64,000 nt of DNA from Brevundimonas sp. (GCA_004296955.1 SCVB01000006.1:1-64000); one strand, 5' to 3'. Counted from the stretch's first letter, positions 37,760 through 45,876 are shown. Numbers and translations are program-made. Notes: a model not told the origin generated them from the letters alone.

Positions 37760-38068
37760 TCAGTGGCGACGGCGGCCGAGCCCGCCCAGCAGCACCGCCA
37801 GACCGGCGACGATGCCGGTGGTCAGCAGCGGCTTGCGGCGGGCGAAGTCCAGACCCTTGCGGGCGTTGTCGCGGTATTCCAGCGGCGCCTTGTCGACCAG
37901 GCCGTCGAGGCCGTCGATGACGCGGCCATAGGCGTCGAGCGCCTTGCCCTTCACCTCGTCGAGCTTGCCGTCGAACTGCAGCTTGCTGTCGCCGGTCAGA
38001 CGGCCGAGGCCGGACTGCGCCTTGCCCTCGAGCTCGGTGGCGGCGCCGTCGATGCGTTGGTCGGTCAT
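37760..38068 (-). CDS. CsbD-like stress protein with C-terminal membrane anchor
   Basis: This 102-residue protein begins with a CsbD-like domain (residues about 5-60: GAATELEGKAQSGLGRLTGD, LQFDGKLDEVKGKALDAYG). It then has a C-terminal hydrophobic helix (LLTTGIVAGLAVLLGG) and a basic RRRH tail. Members of this family are typical of the general stress response. The ATG at 38068 follows GAAGGA. An EcfG-like promoter is seen upstream on the same strand, fitting such regulation. Confidence 0.85.
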   Translation of the reverse strand: MTDQRIDGAATELEGKAQSGLGRLTGDSKLQFDGKLDEVKGKALDAYGRVIDGLDGLVDKAPLEYRDNARKGLDFARRKPLLTTGIVAGLAVLLGGLGRRRH

Positions 38069-38106
38069 GGGGAGGTCCTTCGATGGGAGAGGGGAGACTG
38101 CCGATG

Positions 38107-38132
38107 GAGCGCATGTGGGGACGGCCGGTTCC
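38107..38132 (-). promoter_or_regulatory. Candidate EcfG-type promoter of the CsbD-like gene
   Basis: On the minus strand, GGAAC (38132-38128), 16 bases, then CGCTC (38111-38107) matches the alphaproteobacterial general stress sigma consensus GGAAC-N16/17-CGTT with one difference. It lies about 40 bases from the start codon. Confidence 0.45.
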
Positions 38133-38181
38133 CGCATAAAGGGCGCGACGGCGTCGTGTCGCAGCAGGACGCGCTCCCATA

Positions 38182-38224
38182 TTACCCGGATTATATTGAC
38201 GAGCCGGTTGTGTCCGGGTAAATT
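38182..38224 (+). promoter_or_regulatory. Promoter with flanking inverted repeat upstream of the DUF2239 gene
   Basis: TTGACG (38196-38201) and TAAATT (38219-38224) are 17 bases apart, about 30 bases before the DUF2239 start codon. A perfect inverted repeat, TTACCCGGA (38182-38190) and TCCGGGTAA (38213-38221), brackets the -35 and overlaps the -10, with about three helical turns between the arm centres. This looks like a dimeric operator over a promoter. Confidence 0.55.
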
Positions 38225-38252
38225 CCGTCCGCCTGAACCGAGGACCTGCCCC

Positions 38253-38828
38253 ATGACCGTGCCCGCCGACCAACCCCTGTTCGCCTTCGCCGGCCATCGC
38301 CTGCTGGCCCGAGGTCCGGCCGCCGGGGTCGTGGCGGCGGTCAAGACGGCGACCGATGCGGGTGAGACGGTCCTGACCTTCGACGCCGCGTCGGGCCGGG
38401 TCGTCGACCTCGACCTGCGCGGCGACGTGGCCGCCGTCCTGGCCCGGCTGACCCCGGCGCCGGAGGCGGAGAAGCGGGGACCGGGCCGTCCGAAGCTGGG
38501 CGTCACGGCGCGCGAGGTCACCCTGCTGCCGCGCCACTGGGACTGGCTTTCGGCCCAGCCGGGCGGGGCTTCGGTGGCGCTGCGCAAACTGGTCGAGGCG
38601 GCGCTGCGCGAGGCGGAGGGGCCGGACCGGGCGCGCAGGGCGAAGGACGCGACCTACCGCTTCATGACCGCGATCGGGGGGGATCTACCCGGCTATGAGG
38701 AGGCGACGCGGATGCTGTTCGCGGGCGACTGGACGGTGTTCGACGCGGCGACGGAGGCCTGGCCGGAAGGGGTGCGCGAAACGGCGCGGGAGATGGCGGC
38801 GGGGGCGTGGCGGAATGGGGCGGGGTGA
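38253..38828 (+). CDS. DUF2239 family protein
   Basis: This 191-residue soluble protein belongs to the DUF2239 family, recognisable from VLTFDAASGRVVDLDLRGD near residue 40-58 and RGPGRPKLGVTAREVTLLPRHWDWLSAQPGGASVALRKLV cut into its two conserved blocks (GRPKLGVTAREVTLLPRHW and WLSAQPGGASVALRKLVE). The family is widespread and of unknown function; the GRPKLG stretch and the short helices around it resemble a ribbon-helix-helix-like DNA-binding element. The upstream inverted repeat would fit autoregulation, but this is inference. The next genes downstream are on the other strand and of much lower GC. Confidence 0.8.
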   Translation: MTVPADQPLFAFAGHRLLARGPAAGVVAAVKTATDAGETVLTFDAASGRVVDLDLRGDVAAVLARLTPAPEAEKRGPGRPKLGVTAREVTLLPRHWDWLSAQPGGASVALRKLVEAALREAEGPDRARRAKDATYRFMTAIGGDLPGYEEATRMLFAGDWTVFDAATEAWPEGVRETAREMAAGAWRNGAG

Positions 38829-38870
38829 GCGCTTTTTCTACCCGAACTTCGAGCTCTTTGCTGCGGGATA

Positions 38871-39371
38871 TCAGCGCGTGGATCGAACGCCATTCGCGCT
38901 CAGGCTAGTTCGGAAAGCTCCCCGCAATTGTACCCGGGCGTCATCAAATCGAGCTCGCGAAAGTGCTTCATTGGCTCTGATTATCGAGTGTCCAAGATCG
39001 TCATTCGGATCATCGTAAACTCGAAATACCGGCTCCGGCGCAGTGTCCACTCGAATAGACCGGATGGCCTCTACCTGCGCCACCAACGCACCCTTCGCTT
39101 CCCGCTTTTCGCCAGCGAGTGTCACCGATGCGGCAACAATTTGCTCGTCCGTCTTTCCGGTCAACCGTGTAACCGAACAGCCGTCGGCCAGACCGCACGT
39201 GTTCTCGATTTCCCGCTTCTTGGGCGGGTAAAACTGATCGCGACTAAACGGCTCGTGTTCGGGAGGGGCAATATTCGAATGAATGAGTCGAGCGACCTCT
39301 TCATTGGGCGCGACCGCCCCCGGAGAATCGCCGCAGCAAGGCGTCGAGTCGCACCGAGCCGTCCACGCCAA
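38871..39371 (-). CDS. Unknown protein, third gene of a low-GC module
   Basis: This is an open frame of 166 codons on the minus strand. The apparent start is a TTG at 39371, eight bases after the stop of the preceding gene. It has no strong ribosome binding site, so a later start cannot be excluded. The coherent part begins at EEVARLIHSNIAPP and contains SRDQFYPPKKREIENT, SVTRLTG and PNDDLGHSIIRANEAL. A bacterial family of small proteins with a similar IHxxW/SxxFxP layout comes to mind, without a known function. Base composition is about 47% GC over one 60-base line, far below the neighbourhood. Confidence 0.55.
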   Translation of the reverse strand: MAWTARCDSTPCCGDSPGAVAPNEEVARLIHSNIAPPEHEPFSRDQFYPPKKREIENTCGLADGCSVTRLTGKTDEQIVAASVTLAGEKREAKGALVAQVEAIRSIRVDTAPEPVFRVYDDPNDDLGHSIIRANEALSRARFDDARVQLRGAFRTSLSANGVRSTR

Positions 39372-39379
39372 GGCGCGGC

Positions 39380-39925
39380 TCAGCCGAGCAGGAGCAGGCT
39401 CTTGAGAGCCGCATCGGGGAATTCATATGAGAACGGCTGATCGACATCCGTCCGGTTGCCTGCCTCGTCTCGGATCGTGCCAACGACCGAACCGTCTGAC
39501 AAGAAACTGACCGAGGCAAACGCATTGCCTCGAGCCCAGCGGAATCCGATTTCGCCATCTGAGGCGATAAACGGCTGGGGCAGAGGAATCCGGTTGTCTC
39601 GCGCTTGTTGCATAAACAACAAAGCTGCTTCAACGGTCTCAGCAGGGGGGGCAGCGGCGTCGATGCCATCCCAGCCCTCAGGGAGTGAGGCCCAAGCCTT
39701 CACTCGCCCACGCAAGGCGCTCCATGCGATGAAATCCTTCCAAGCATCAGTGCTCGGCACTTGGACCATTGAAGAACTTGTTACGCCGACATTCATAGGC
39801 GCAAGCGTCTGCAGGATCGGCTGGTCAGGAACCGGCATTGGCGTCAACGCGAGAGCGGCCATGCAACTGGCCGCAGAACGCGACGGGATTCCTTTGTAAG
39901 CCATGTCCGACATGTAGCACTTCAT
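39380..39925 (-). CDS. Unknown protein, second gene of a low-GC module
   Basis: This 181-residue protein starts at the ATG at 39925, which overlaps the stop of the gene before it in an ATGA arrangement, so it is translated by coupling. The recognisable part is residues about 60-165 (LPEGWDGIDAAAPPAETVEAA, LPQPFIASDGEIGFRWARG, FLSDGSVVGTIRDEAG). It resembles an uncharacterised family of short proteins with a WDG motif and a central GEIxFxW strand. I do not know its function. Together with its neighbours it forms a compact minus-strand operon. Confidence 0.65.
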   Translation of the reverse strand: MKCYMSDMAYKGIPSRSAASCMAALALTPMPVPDQPILQTLAPMNVGVTSSSMVQVPSTDAWKDFIAWSALRGRVKAWASLPEGWDGIDAAAPPAETVEAALLFMQQARDNRIPLPQPFIASDGEIGFRWARGNAFASVSFLSDGSVVGTIRDEAGNRTDVDQPFSYEFPDAALKSLLLLG

Positions 39926-40311
39926 TCTTTACGCGCAACTGTGGCGAGCAACTCGTCGAGATCATGACCGTGATGCTCAGCGATATGGTGAATGATCAAG
40001 CGAGCGAGGTCGATCGCCGGACCGACTTTCAGGCGAGCATGGCCAATATCGTGAATCTGCGCGGCTACAGCTGTATCCTTCACTTCAACGTCGAAGGTGC
40101 CCTCGCTGTTGCGGGTCACCTCTCCGATCTGCGAAATTATCGCTACCTCACGGCGTAGAAATACCAGTTCGACTTTATCGGGCTCCGCCATGAGCACGAC
40201 CGTCGTTTCTGGAAAGATCGTTGTGCGCGTGGGAGAGGGGACAACAGCCATGTTGACCTTCTCACCGACGGAGGGACCTTTATCGGTAGGAATCTCGGAC
40301 GAGCTGGTCAT
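39922..40311 (-). CDS. Unknown protein, first gene of a low-GC module (DUF3467-like features)
   Basis: This 129-residue acidic protein starts at the ATG at 40311. The first 30 residues look disordered. A beta-rich core follows (TTVVLMAEPDKVELVFLRREVAIIS), and a helical end (AIDLARLIIHHIAEHHGHDLDELLATV). The strand-helix order and the phrase VGPAIDLARLI recall DUF3467, which are small proteins of unknown role, but the likeness is weak. It leads the three-gene module. A perfect palindrome lies about 110 bases upstream in its probable promoter. Confidence 0.6.
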   Translation of the reverse strand: MTSSSEIPTDKGPSVGEKVNMAVVPSPTRTTIFPETTVVLMAEPDKVELVFLRREVAIISQIGEVTRNSEGTFDVEVKDTAVAAQIHDIGHARLKVGPAIDLARLIIHHIAEHHGHDLDELLATVARKE

Positions 40312-40422
40312 AGCGCCTATTCAATACGGCTCAGGTGTTGACGTGCCGTTTAGGCAATAGGTTCCGTTCGGGCAAGGCGAAGAGGCCTTTCACGGCCTCC
40401 ATCGACCACGATTGCAGAAATT

Positions 40423-40444
40423 ATATAGGACAATAATCCTATAT
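40423..40444. promoter_or_regulatory. Perfect palindrome (operator candidate) ahead of the low-GC module
   Basis: ATATAGGA (40423-40430) and TCCTATAT (40437-40444) are perfect inverted arms around CAATAA. On the minus strand TATAAT is immediately next to it, so a dimeric regulator bound here would cover the likely promoter of the operon that starts at 40311. It could also be a small hairpin downstream of cobS. Confidence 0.55.
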
Positions 40445-40499
40445 CATAGAGGATCAGTGTCAAGCGGCGGGCCTTTCTGGCCCGGAGCAAAAGCGTGCC

Positions 40500-41504
40500 C
40501 TAACCCACCTTCACCCGCGTCGCCGCCTCCGGCAGGTCTTCCCCGAACGCCCGCTGGTAGAACTCCGCGATCGTCGGCCGCTCCAGCTCGTCGCATTTGT
40601 TCAGGAAGGTCAGGCGGAAGGCCAGGCCCACGTCGCCCGCGAAGATGATGGCGTTCTGGGCCCAGGTGATCACCGTGCGCGGGCTCATCACCGTCGAGAT
40701 GTCGCCGTTCATGAAGGCGTTGCGGGTCATGTCGGCGACGCGGACCATGGCGGCGATGCGGCGGCGACCGTCGGCGTCTTGCCATTCGGGGACCTTGGCG
40801 GCCACGATCCCGGCCTCGACGTCGTGGTCGAGGTAGTTGAGCGTGGTGACGATGTTCCAGCGGTCCATCTGACCCTGGTTGATCTGCTGGGTGCCGTGGT
40901 ACAGGCCCGAGGTGTCGCCGAGGCCGATGGTGTTGGTGGTCGAGAACAGGCGGAACCACTTGTTCGGGCGGATGACGCGGTTCTGGTCCAGCAGGGTCAG
41001 GCGGCCCTGGGCCTCCAGCACGCGCTGGATCACGAACATCACATCGGGGCGGCCGGCGTCATATTCGTCGAACACCAGGGCGATCGGGCGCTGGATGGCC
41101 CAGGGCAGCATGCCCTCGCGGAATTCGGTGATCTGCTTGCCGTCCTTGAGGACGATGGCGTCCTTGCCGACCAGGTCGATGCGGCTGACGTGGCTGTCGA
41201 GGTTCACGCGCACGGTCGGCCAGTTCAGCCGGGCGGCGACCTGTTCGATATGGGTCGACTTGCCGGTGCCGTGATAGCCCTGGACCATGACGCGGCGGTC
41301 GAAGGCGAAGCCGGCGCAGATGGCCAGGGTCGTCTGCGGGTCGAAACGGTAGGCGTCGTCGATCTCGGGCACATGGCTGTCGCGCTCGGTGAAGACCGGC
41401 ACGACCATGTCGGAGTCGACGCCGAAGATCTCGCGCACGGTCGCCTTGCGGTGCGGCTCCAGGGTCAGAAGGGGGTCGGGGGAGGCGTCGAGCGGGGAGG
41501 TCAT
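40500..41504 (-). CDS. cobS: Cobaltochelatase CobS subunit
   Basis: This 334-residue AAA+ protein matches CobS, the ATPase of the aerobic CobNST cobalt chelatase. Walker A is [14 protein letters not shown] near residue 75, Walker [11 protein letters not shown] near 142, and the sensor/arginine regions [13 protein letters not shown] and NKCDELERP follow. It inserts Co2+ into hydrogenobyrinate a,c-diamide during cobalamin synthesis, with CobN and CobT. The usual partner cobT is not found downstream; instead a low-GC module begins at 40311. Some annotated CobS homologues act in other contexts, so the pathway remains an inference. Confidence 0.9.
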   Translation of the reverse strand: MTSPLDASPDPLLTLEPHRKATVREIFGVDSDMVVPVFTERDSHVPEIDDAYRFDPQTTLAICAGFAFDRRVMVQGYHGTGKSTHIEQVAARLNWPTVRVNLDSHVSRIDLVGKDAIVLKDGKQITEFREGMLPWAIQRPIALVFDEYDAGRPDVMFVIQRVLEAQGRLTLLDQNRVIRPNKWFRLFSTTNTIGLGDTSGLYHGTQQINQGQMDRWNIVTTLNYLDHDVEAGIVAAKVPEWQDADGRRRIAAMVRVADMTRNAFMNGDISTVMSPRTVITWAQNAIIFAGDVGLAFRLTFLNKCDELERPTIAEFYQRAFGEDLPEAATRVKVG

Positions 41505-41549
41505 GCGGCTGCTTTAGAGCCGACCGACGGTCGGCTCAACGCCTGAAGT

Positions 41550-41951
41550 TCAGTCCGTGACCGTGCAGACGTCAACGAGGAGCCGGGCGACCCATGGCGG
41601 CTGCGAGCCCGGATAGCCCCAGGACTCGTCCCCGCCGTCCAGGGCGGTGGTCGCGGTCGCGCCCGGCTCGACGACGAGACCTTCGCGACGACGGATCTTG
41701 TGGCCCGGGCAATCCAGCTCGAAACGCTGGAAGACCGCCCCCAGGGTGGCGGCGTGTTCGGGCTGAGGCAGGGCGGCGGTCCAGATCAGCACGGTATCGT
41801 TCTCGCCCAGACTCAACGGACCGCGCCGGCGTTGGAAGACGCCGTCCTCCATGATCAGGGTCCAGCCGGCGGCCTCCTCAAGGCTTGCGGGTTGGGTCGC
41901 CGATTGCGGTGGCGCGAGCGCCAGAACGGCGATTGCGGCGGTGATCATCAT
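41550..41951 (-). CDS. Hypothetical secreted protein, 133 residues
   Basis: The short N-terminus MMITAAIAVLALAPPQSATQ is a weak Sec signal peptide. The mature part (WTLIMEDGVFQRRRGPLSLGENDTVLIWTAALPQ) is beta-rich and has two cysteines (FELDCPGHK and VDVCTVTD) that may pair. I do not recognise a family. It lies upstream of cobS on the same strand, 45 bases away. It could be co-transcribed with cobS, but the link may be accidental. Confidence 0.55.
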   Translation of the reverse strand: MMITAAIAVLALAPPQSATQPASLEEAAGWTLIMEDGVFQRRRGPLSLGENDTVLIWTAALPQPEHAATLGAVFQRFELDCPGHKIRRREGLVVEPGATATTALDGGDESWGYPGSQPPWVARLLVDVCTVTD

Positions 41952-42121
41952 GGGCGGCCCTCGTGCAGGCCGAACCTAGCATTCGTCCGTCGGCGACGGG
42001 CTGTCGGAATCTGACGCCGTCAAGCGGTATGGACGGGATGATCCAGGCCAGCGCCTGGGAATGACGACTTCTCGCGGGGCCGGGCGTCCGAACTTTACAG
42101 GGGTGGTCTCCGGAGGTAATA

Positions 42122-42135
42122 ACTGACCGGTCAGT
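42122..42135. promoter_or_regulatory. TetR-type operator ahead of the exporter operon
   Basis: ACTGACCGGTCAGT is a perfect 14-base palindrome ending 12 bases before the TetR gene start. Palindromes with a TGACCGGTCA core are common autorepressor sites for AcrR-like TetR proteins in front of efflux operons. Confidence 0.8.
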
Positions 42136-42147
42136 AAGAGAGAAGCG

Positions 42148-42774
42148 ATGCTCCCCGCCGGCCAGCCCAAATTCCGTCGCCGGCCGGCCGACCGCCCGGC
42201 CGAAATCCTCGCCGCGGCGCTGGAGGTGTTCGCCGAGCGCGGCTTCCAGGCCGCGCGGCTGGAAGAGGTGGCCCGGCGGGCGGGCGTGTCGAAGGGCGCG
42301 CTGTACCTGTATTTCGAGACCAAGGCCGACCTGTTCCGGGCGGTGGTCACCGAGGCCATCTCGCCGAATATCGAGCGGGTGACGGCGATGGCCTCGGCGG
42401 ACATCCCGTTCGAGACCGCCGCGCGCATGGGCTTCGGCATGCTGGCCCGGACCGTGGCCGTCGACCGCCGCATCACCGGCGTGGTCAAGCTGGTCATCGC
42501 CGAGAGCCGCAACCATCCAGAACTGGCGACCATCTGGCACCAGACGGTGGTGGAGCCGGGCGTGCGGCTGATCAGCGGCCTGATCGCGGCGGCCCAGGCG
42601 CGCGGCGAGGTGCGCCCCGGCGACCCGCGCCTGTTCGCCTTCGGCCTGATGGGGCCGATGGTCCTGTCCATGGTCTGGCGCGAGACCTTCGAGCCCGTCG
42701 GCGCCGCGCCCGTGGACGTGGCGGCGCTGGCGGACCAGCATCTGGATACGGTCCTGAAGGGGATGAGGCCATGA
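42148..42774 (+). CDS. TetR/AcrR-family repressor
   Basis: This is a 208-residue regulator. The N-terminal HTH (PAEILAAALEVFAERGFQAARLEEVARRAGVSKGALYLYF in two halves around GFQAA) is typical of AcrR-like TetR proteins. The C-terminal ligand-binding domain (about 75-205) has MGFGMLARTVAVDRRITGVVKLVI. The ATG at 42148 lies just after the perfect palindrome, so autorepression is likely. Its stop overlaps the HlyD-like gene by four bases, so the regulator and the exporter are one operon. Inducers are unknown. Confidence 0.93.
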   Translation: MLPAGQPKFRRRPADRPAEILAAALEVFAERGFQAARLEEVARRAGVSKGALYLYFETKADLFRAVVTEAISPNIERVTAMASADIPFETAARMGFGMLARTVAVDRRITGVVKLVIAESRNHPELATIWHQTVVEPGVRLISGLIAAAQARGEVRPGDPRLFAFGLMGPMVLSMVWRETFEPVGAAPVDVAALADQHLDTVLKGMRP

Positions 42775-43748
42775 AACGTCTGCGGCCGGTGCTGATCATC
42801 GCGGCGATCGCCGTCCTCGGCCTGCTGGTCTGGCTGCTGTTCCTGCGCGGCGACGAGGCGCGGACCCTGACCGGCTATGTCGAGGGCGAGCGGATCTATC
42901 TGGCCGCGCCGGTCTCGGGCGCCGTGGCCGAACTCTATGTGCGCGAGGGCGAGCGGGTGGCGGCGGGCGGCCGCACCTTCCTGATCGATCCGCGGGTGCA
43001 GCAGGCCCAGGCGGCCGGCGCGGAGGCGGCGGTGGGCGCGGCCGAGGCGCGGGCCGAGGACCTGCGCAAGGGCCAGCGGGCGCAGGAGCTGGAGGTCTTC
43101 GACGCCGAGCTGCAGGCGGCCCTGGCGGCGGAGCGTGTCGCCGAGGCCGACTACGGCCGCATCGCCCCGCTGGTGCGGCAGGGCATTTACGCCCCGGCGC
43201 GGCTGGACCAGGTGCGGGCGGCGCGCGACGCCGCCCGGGCCCAGACGGCGGCGGTGCGGCGGCGGCGCGAGGTCGCCACCCTCGGCGCCCGCGAGGACGC
43301 CCTGCGCCAGGCCGAGCAGCAGACGGTCCAGGCCCGCGGGGGACTGAGCGAGGCGGAGGCCCGGCTGGGCCAGCTTTCGCCGGCGGCCCCGTCGGCGGCG
43401 CGGGTGGAGGAGATCTTCTTCCGGCCGGGCGAATGGGCGGCGGCCAACCAGCCGGTGCTGGCCCTGCTGCCGGACCGCGAGGTCAAGCTGGTCTTCTTCG
43501 TGCCCGAGGCGGAGATGGCGCTCTACCGGCCGGGCCGGACGGTGCGCTTCACCTGCGACGGCTGCGCGGCGCCGGGCAGCGCGCGCATCACCTGGGTCAG
43601 CCCACGACCGGAGTTCACGCCGCCGATCCTCTACAGCAAGGGCAGCCGCGACCGGCTGGTCTATCGCGTCGAGGCCCTGCCGGCGAACGCCGCGACCCTG
43701 AACCCGGGCCTGCCGGTCGATGTGGCGCCGCTGGAGGCGGGTCAGTGA
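42771..43748 (+). CDS. HlyD-family membrane fusion protein
   Basis: This 325-residue periplasmic adaptor has a single N-terminal membrane anchor (residues 5-27). A biotinyl-like beta part (GYVEGERIYLAAPVSGAVAELYVREGERV) follows, then a helical hairpin rich in Ala, Glu and Arg (about 90-220) and a second beta domain. It resembles the YbhG/HlyD adaptors that work with YbhFSR-type ABC transporters. The start overlaps the TetR gene, and its end overlaps the ATPase gene (GTGA). It links the inner-membrane ABC transporter to an outer-membrane channel, which is not encoded here. Confidence 0.92.
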   Translation: MKRLRPVLIIAAIAVLGLLVWLLFLRGDEARTLTGYVEGERIYLAAPVSGAVAELYVREGERVAAGGRTFLIDPRVQQAQAAGAEAAVGAAEARAEDLRKGQRAQELEVFDAELQAALAAERVAEADYGRIAPLVRQGIYAPARLDQVRAARDAARAQTAAVRRRREVATLGAREDALRQAEQQTVQARGGLSEAEARLGQLSPAAPSAARVEEIFFRPGEWAAANQPVLALLPDREVKLVFFVPEAEMALYRPGRTVRFTCDGCAAPGSARITWVSPRPEFTPPILYSKGSRDRLVYRVEALPANAATLNPGLPVDVAPLEAGQ

Positions 43749-44731
43749 CCGAGCATTCTGGTACGCCGCGATCAGAAGGCTCCGCCTTCTCGACCCGACG
43801 CGGCGAGGACCCGGTCATCGACGTGCGCGGGCTGAACAAGTCATTCGGGGCGCTGCATGCGGTAAAGGATTTCGGCATCACCGTGAATCGGGGCCGCATC
43901 TGCGGCTTCCTCGGGCCCAACGGGGCGGGCAAGACCACGACCCTGCGGATGCTGTGCGGCCTGCTGACGCCCGACAGCGGCGAGGGCACGGTGCTGGGTC
44001 ATGACGTCATGACCCAGTCGCGGCTGATCAAGCAGCGCGTCGGCTATATGACGCAGAAATTCTCGCTCTACGAAGACCTGTCGATCGAGCAGAACCTGAC
44101 CTTCATGGCCCGGGTGCACGAGCTGGACCGGCGGCGCGAGCGGGTGCAGGCGGCGCTGGACGGCCTGGGACTGACGGCGCGGCGAGCGCAGCTGGCCGGC
44201 CATCTGTCGGGCGGCTGGAAGCAGCGGCTGGCGCTGGCGGCGGCGACCCTGCACGAACCCGACCTGCTGCTACTGGACGAGCCGACGGCGGGAGTCGATC
44301 CGGAGGCGCGGCGCACCTTCTGGGACGAGATCCACGCGCTGGCGGCGAACGGCATGACGGTGCTGGTCTCGACCCACTACATGGACGAGGCCGAGCGCTG
44401 TCACGAGATCGCCTATATCGCCGGCGGGCGGACGCTGGCGCGCGGCACGGCGGACGAGGTGATCGAGGCCTCGGGCCTGATCACCTTCCACGGGGAGGGG
44501 CCGGGGGCGGACCGGCTGGGGGCCGAGCTGCGCGGCCGGCCCGGCGTGGAGATGGCGGCGCCGTTCGGGACCACCCTGCACGTCTCCGGCCGCGACCGGG
44601 CGGCGCTGGAGGCGGCGATCCAGCCTTGGCGCAAGCCGCCGCTGCAATGGTCCGAGACGCAGCCGACGCTGGAGGATGTGTTTATCCAGCTGATCCACGA
44701 CCTCGAAGCCGGCCGGGACGAGGCGGCCTGA
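43745..44731 (+). CDS. ABC exporter ATPase (YbhF/DrrA type)
   Basis: This 328-residue protein starts at a GTG (43745-43747) that overlaps the stop of the fusion-protein gene. A short flexible N-terminus precedes the nucleotide-binding domain: Walker A FLGPNGAGKTTTLRML, Q-loop MTQKFSLYEDLS, signature LSGGWKQRLAL (a tryptophan variant of the usual signature), Walker B LLLLDEPTAGVDPE, and H-loop STHYMDEAE. The C-terminal DUF4162-like extension ends in LEDVFIQLIHDL. It energises the exporter together with the downstream ABC-2 permease. Confidence 0.94.
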   Translation: MTEHSGTPRSEGSAFSTRRGEDPVIDVRGLNKSFGALHAVKDFGITVNRGRICGFLGPNGAGKTTTLRMLCGLLTPDSGEGTVLGHDVMTQSRLIKQRVGYMTQKFSLYEDLSIEQNLTFMARVHELDRRRERVQAALDGLGLTARRAQLAGHLSGGWKQRLALAAATLHEPDLLLLDEPTAGVDPEARRTFWDEIHALAANGMTVLVSTHYMDEAERCHEIAYIAGGRTLARGTADEVIEASGLITFHGEGPGADRLGAELRGRPGVEMAAPFGTTLHVSGRDRAALEAAIQPWRKPPLQWSETQPTLEDVFIQLIHDLEAGRDEAA

Positions 44732-44732
44732 G

Positions 44733-45860
44733 ATGCTGTCGCTGACCCGCACCTGGGCCATCATGGCCAAGGAGTTCGTGCAACTGACGCGCGACCGGCT
44801 GACCTACGCCATGATCCTGCTGCTGCCGATCCTGCAGTTGCTGCTGTTCGGCTACGCCATCAACGACGATCCGAAGAACCTGCCGACGGCGGTGCTGGTG
44901 CAGGACCACGGGGCCTTCTCGCGTTCGATCCTGACGGCGATGCAGAACAGCGGCTATTTCGACGTGGTGACGGAGGCGCGCAGCCAGGGCGAGCTGGACC
45001 GGGCGCTGGAGCGGGGCGAGGTCCAGTTCGCCGTGATCATTCCGGCCGACTTCACCCGGCGGGTGGTGCGCGGCGACCGGGCGCAGCTGCTGGTCGAGGC
45101 CGACGCCTCGGACCCGTCGGCGACCAGCGGGGCGGTGGCGGCCCTGGCCAGTCTGCCGACCCAGGCCCTGGTCCGCGAACTGACCGGGCCGCTGGCCGGC
45201 CGGGCGTCCGGCGCGCCGCCGTTCGAGGTGGTGGTGCATCGCCGCTACAATCCCGAGGCCGTTACCGCCTACAATATCGTGCCGGGGCTGCTGGGGGTGA
45301 TCCTGTCGATGACCCTGGTGATGATGACCTCGCTGGGCATGGCGCGCGAGCGCGAGCGCGGCACGATGGAGAGCCTGCTGGCCACCCCGGTGCAGCCGCT
45401 GGAGGTCATGGTCGGCAAGCTGACGCCCTATGTGCTGGTCGGCCTGATCCAGGCGGTGGTGATCCTGATCATGGCGCGGCTGCTGTTCCAGGTGCCGATG
45501 AGCGGCGGCTGGATCGCCCTGGGGGCGGGGCTGATGCTGTTCATCATCGGATCGCTGTCGCTGGGCTTCCTGATCTCGACGGTGTCGAAGACCCAGCTGC
45601 AGGCGATGCAGATGAGCGTCTTCTACATGCTGCCGTCGATCCTGCTGTCGGGCTTCATGTTTCCGTTCCGGGGCATGCCGGGGTGGGCCCAGGCGATCGG
45701 CCTGCTCATCCCCGTCACCCATTTCCTGCGGGTGGTGAGGGGCTCGCTGCTGAAGGGCGTCGGGCTCGAGAACGCCGGCCCCAGCCTGATGGCGCTCGCG
45801 CTGTTCGTGCTGGTGATCGGCGCGTTGGCCATGCTGCGGTACCGGACGACGCTGGACTAG
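44733..45860 (+). CDS. ABC-2 type exporter permease (YbhR/YbhS type)
   Basis: This 375-residue protein has an N-terminal helix (after MAKEFVQLTRDRLTYAMI), a large periplasmic domain (residues about 45-175) and five C-terminal helices. AREREGTMESLLATPV-like sequence (ARERERGTMESLLATPV) near residue 205-221 is the ABC-2 signature loop. It is separated from the ATPase gene by one base. Only one permease gene is present, so the transporter may be a homodimer. Substrates of such systems include cationic drugs and choloylglycine-like compounds; none is specified here. Confidence 0.93.
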   Translation: MLSLTRTWAIMAKEFVQLTRDRLTYAMILLLPILQLLLFGYAINDDPKNLPTAVLVQDHGAFSRSILTAMQNSGYFDVVTEARSQGELDRALERGEVQFAVIIPADFTRRVVRGDRAQLLVEADASDPSATSGAVAALASLPTQALVRELTGPLAGRASGAPPFEVVVHRRYNPEAVTAYNIVPGLLGVILSMTLVMMTSLGMARERERGTMESLLATPVQPLEVMVGKLTPYVLVGLIQAVVILIMARLLFQVPMSGGWIALGAGLMLFIIGSLSLGFLISTVSKTQLQAMQMSVFYMLPSILLSGFMFPFRGMPGWAQAIGLLIPVTHFLRVVRGSLLKGVGLENAGPSLMALALFVLVIGALAMLRYRTTLD

Positions 45861-45876
45861 CCGCGTTCAGCGCTGC

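Noticed and set aside
38928-39440. Plus-strand open frame of 170 codons in the low-GC region
   Set aside because: It has no ribosome binding site and an implausibly Arg-rich C-terminal part; the minus-strand frames form a coherent overlapping operon and are preferred.
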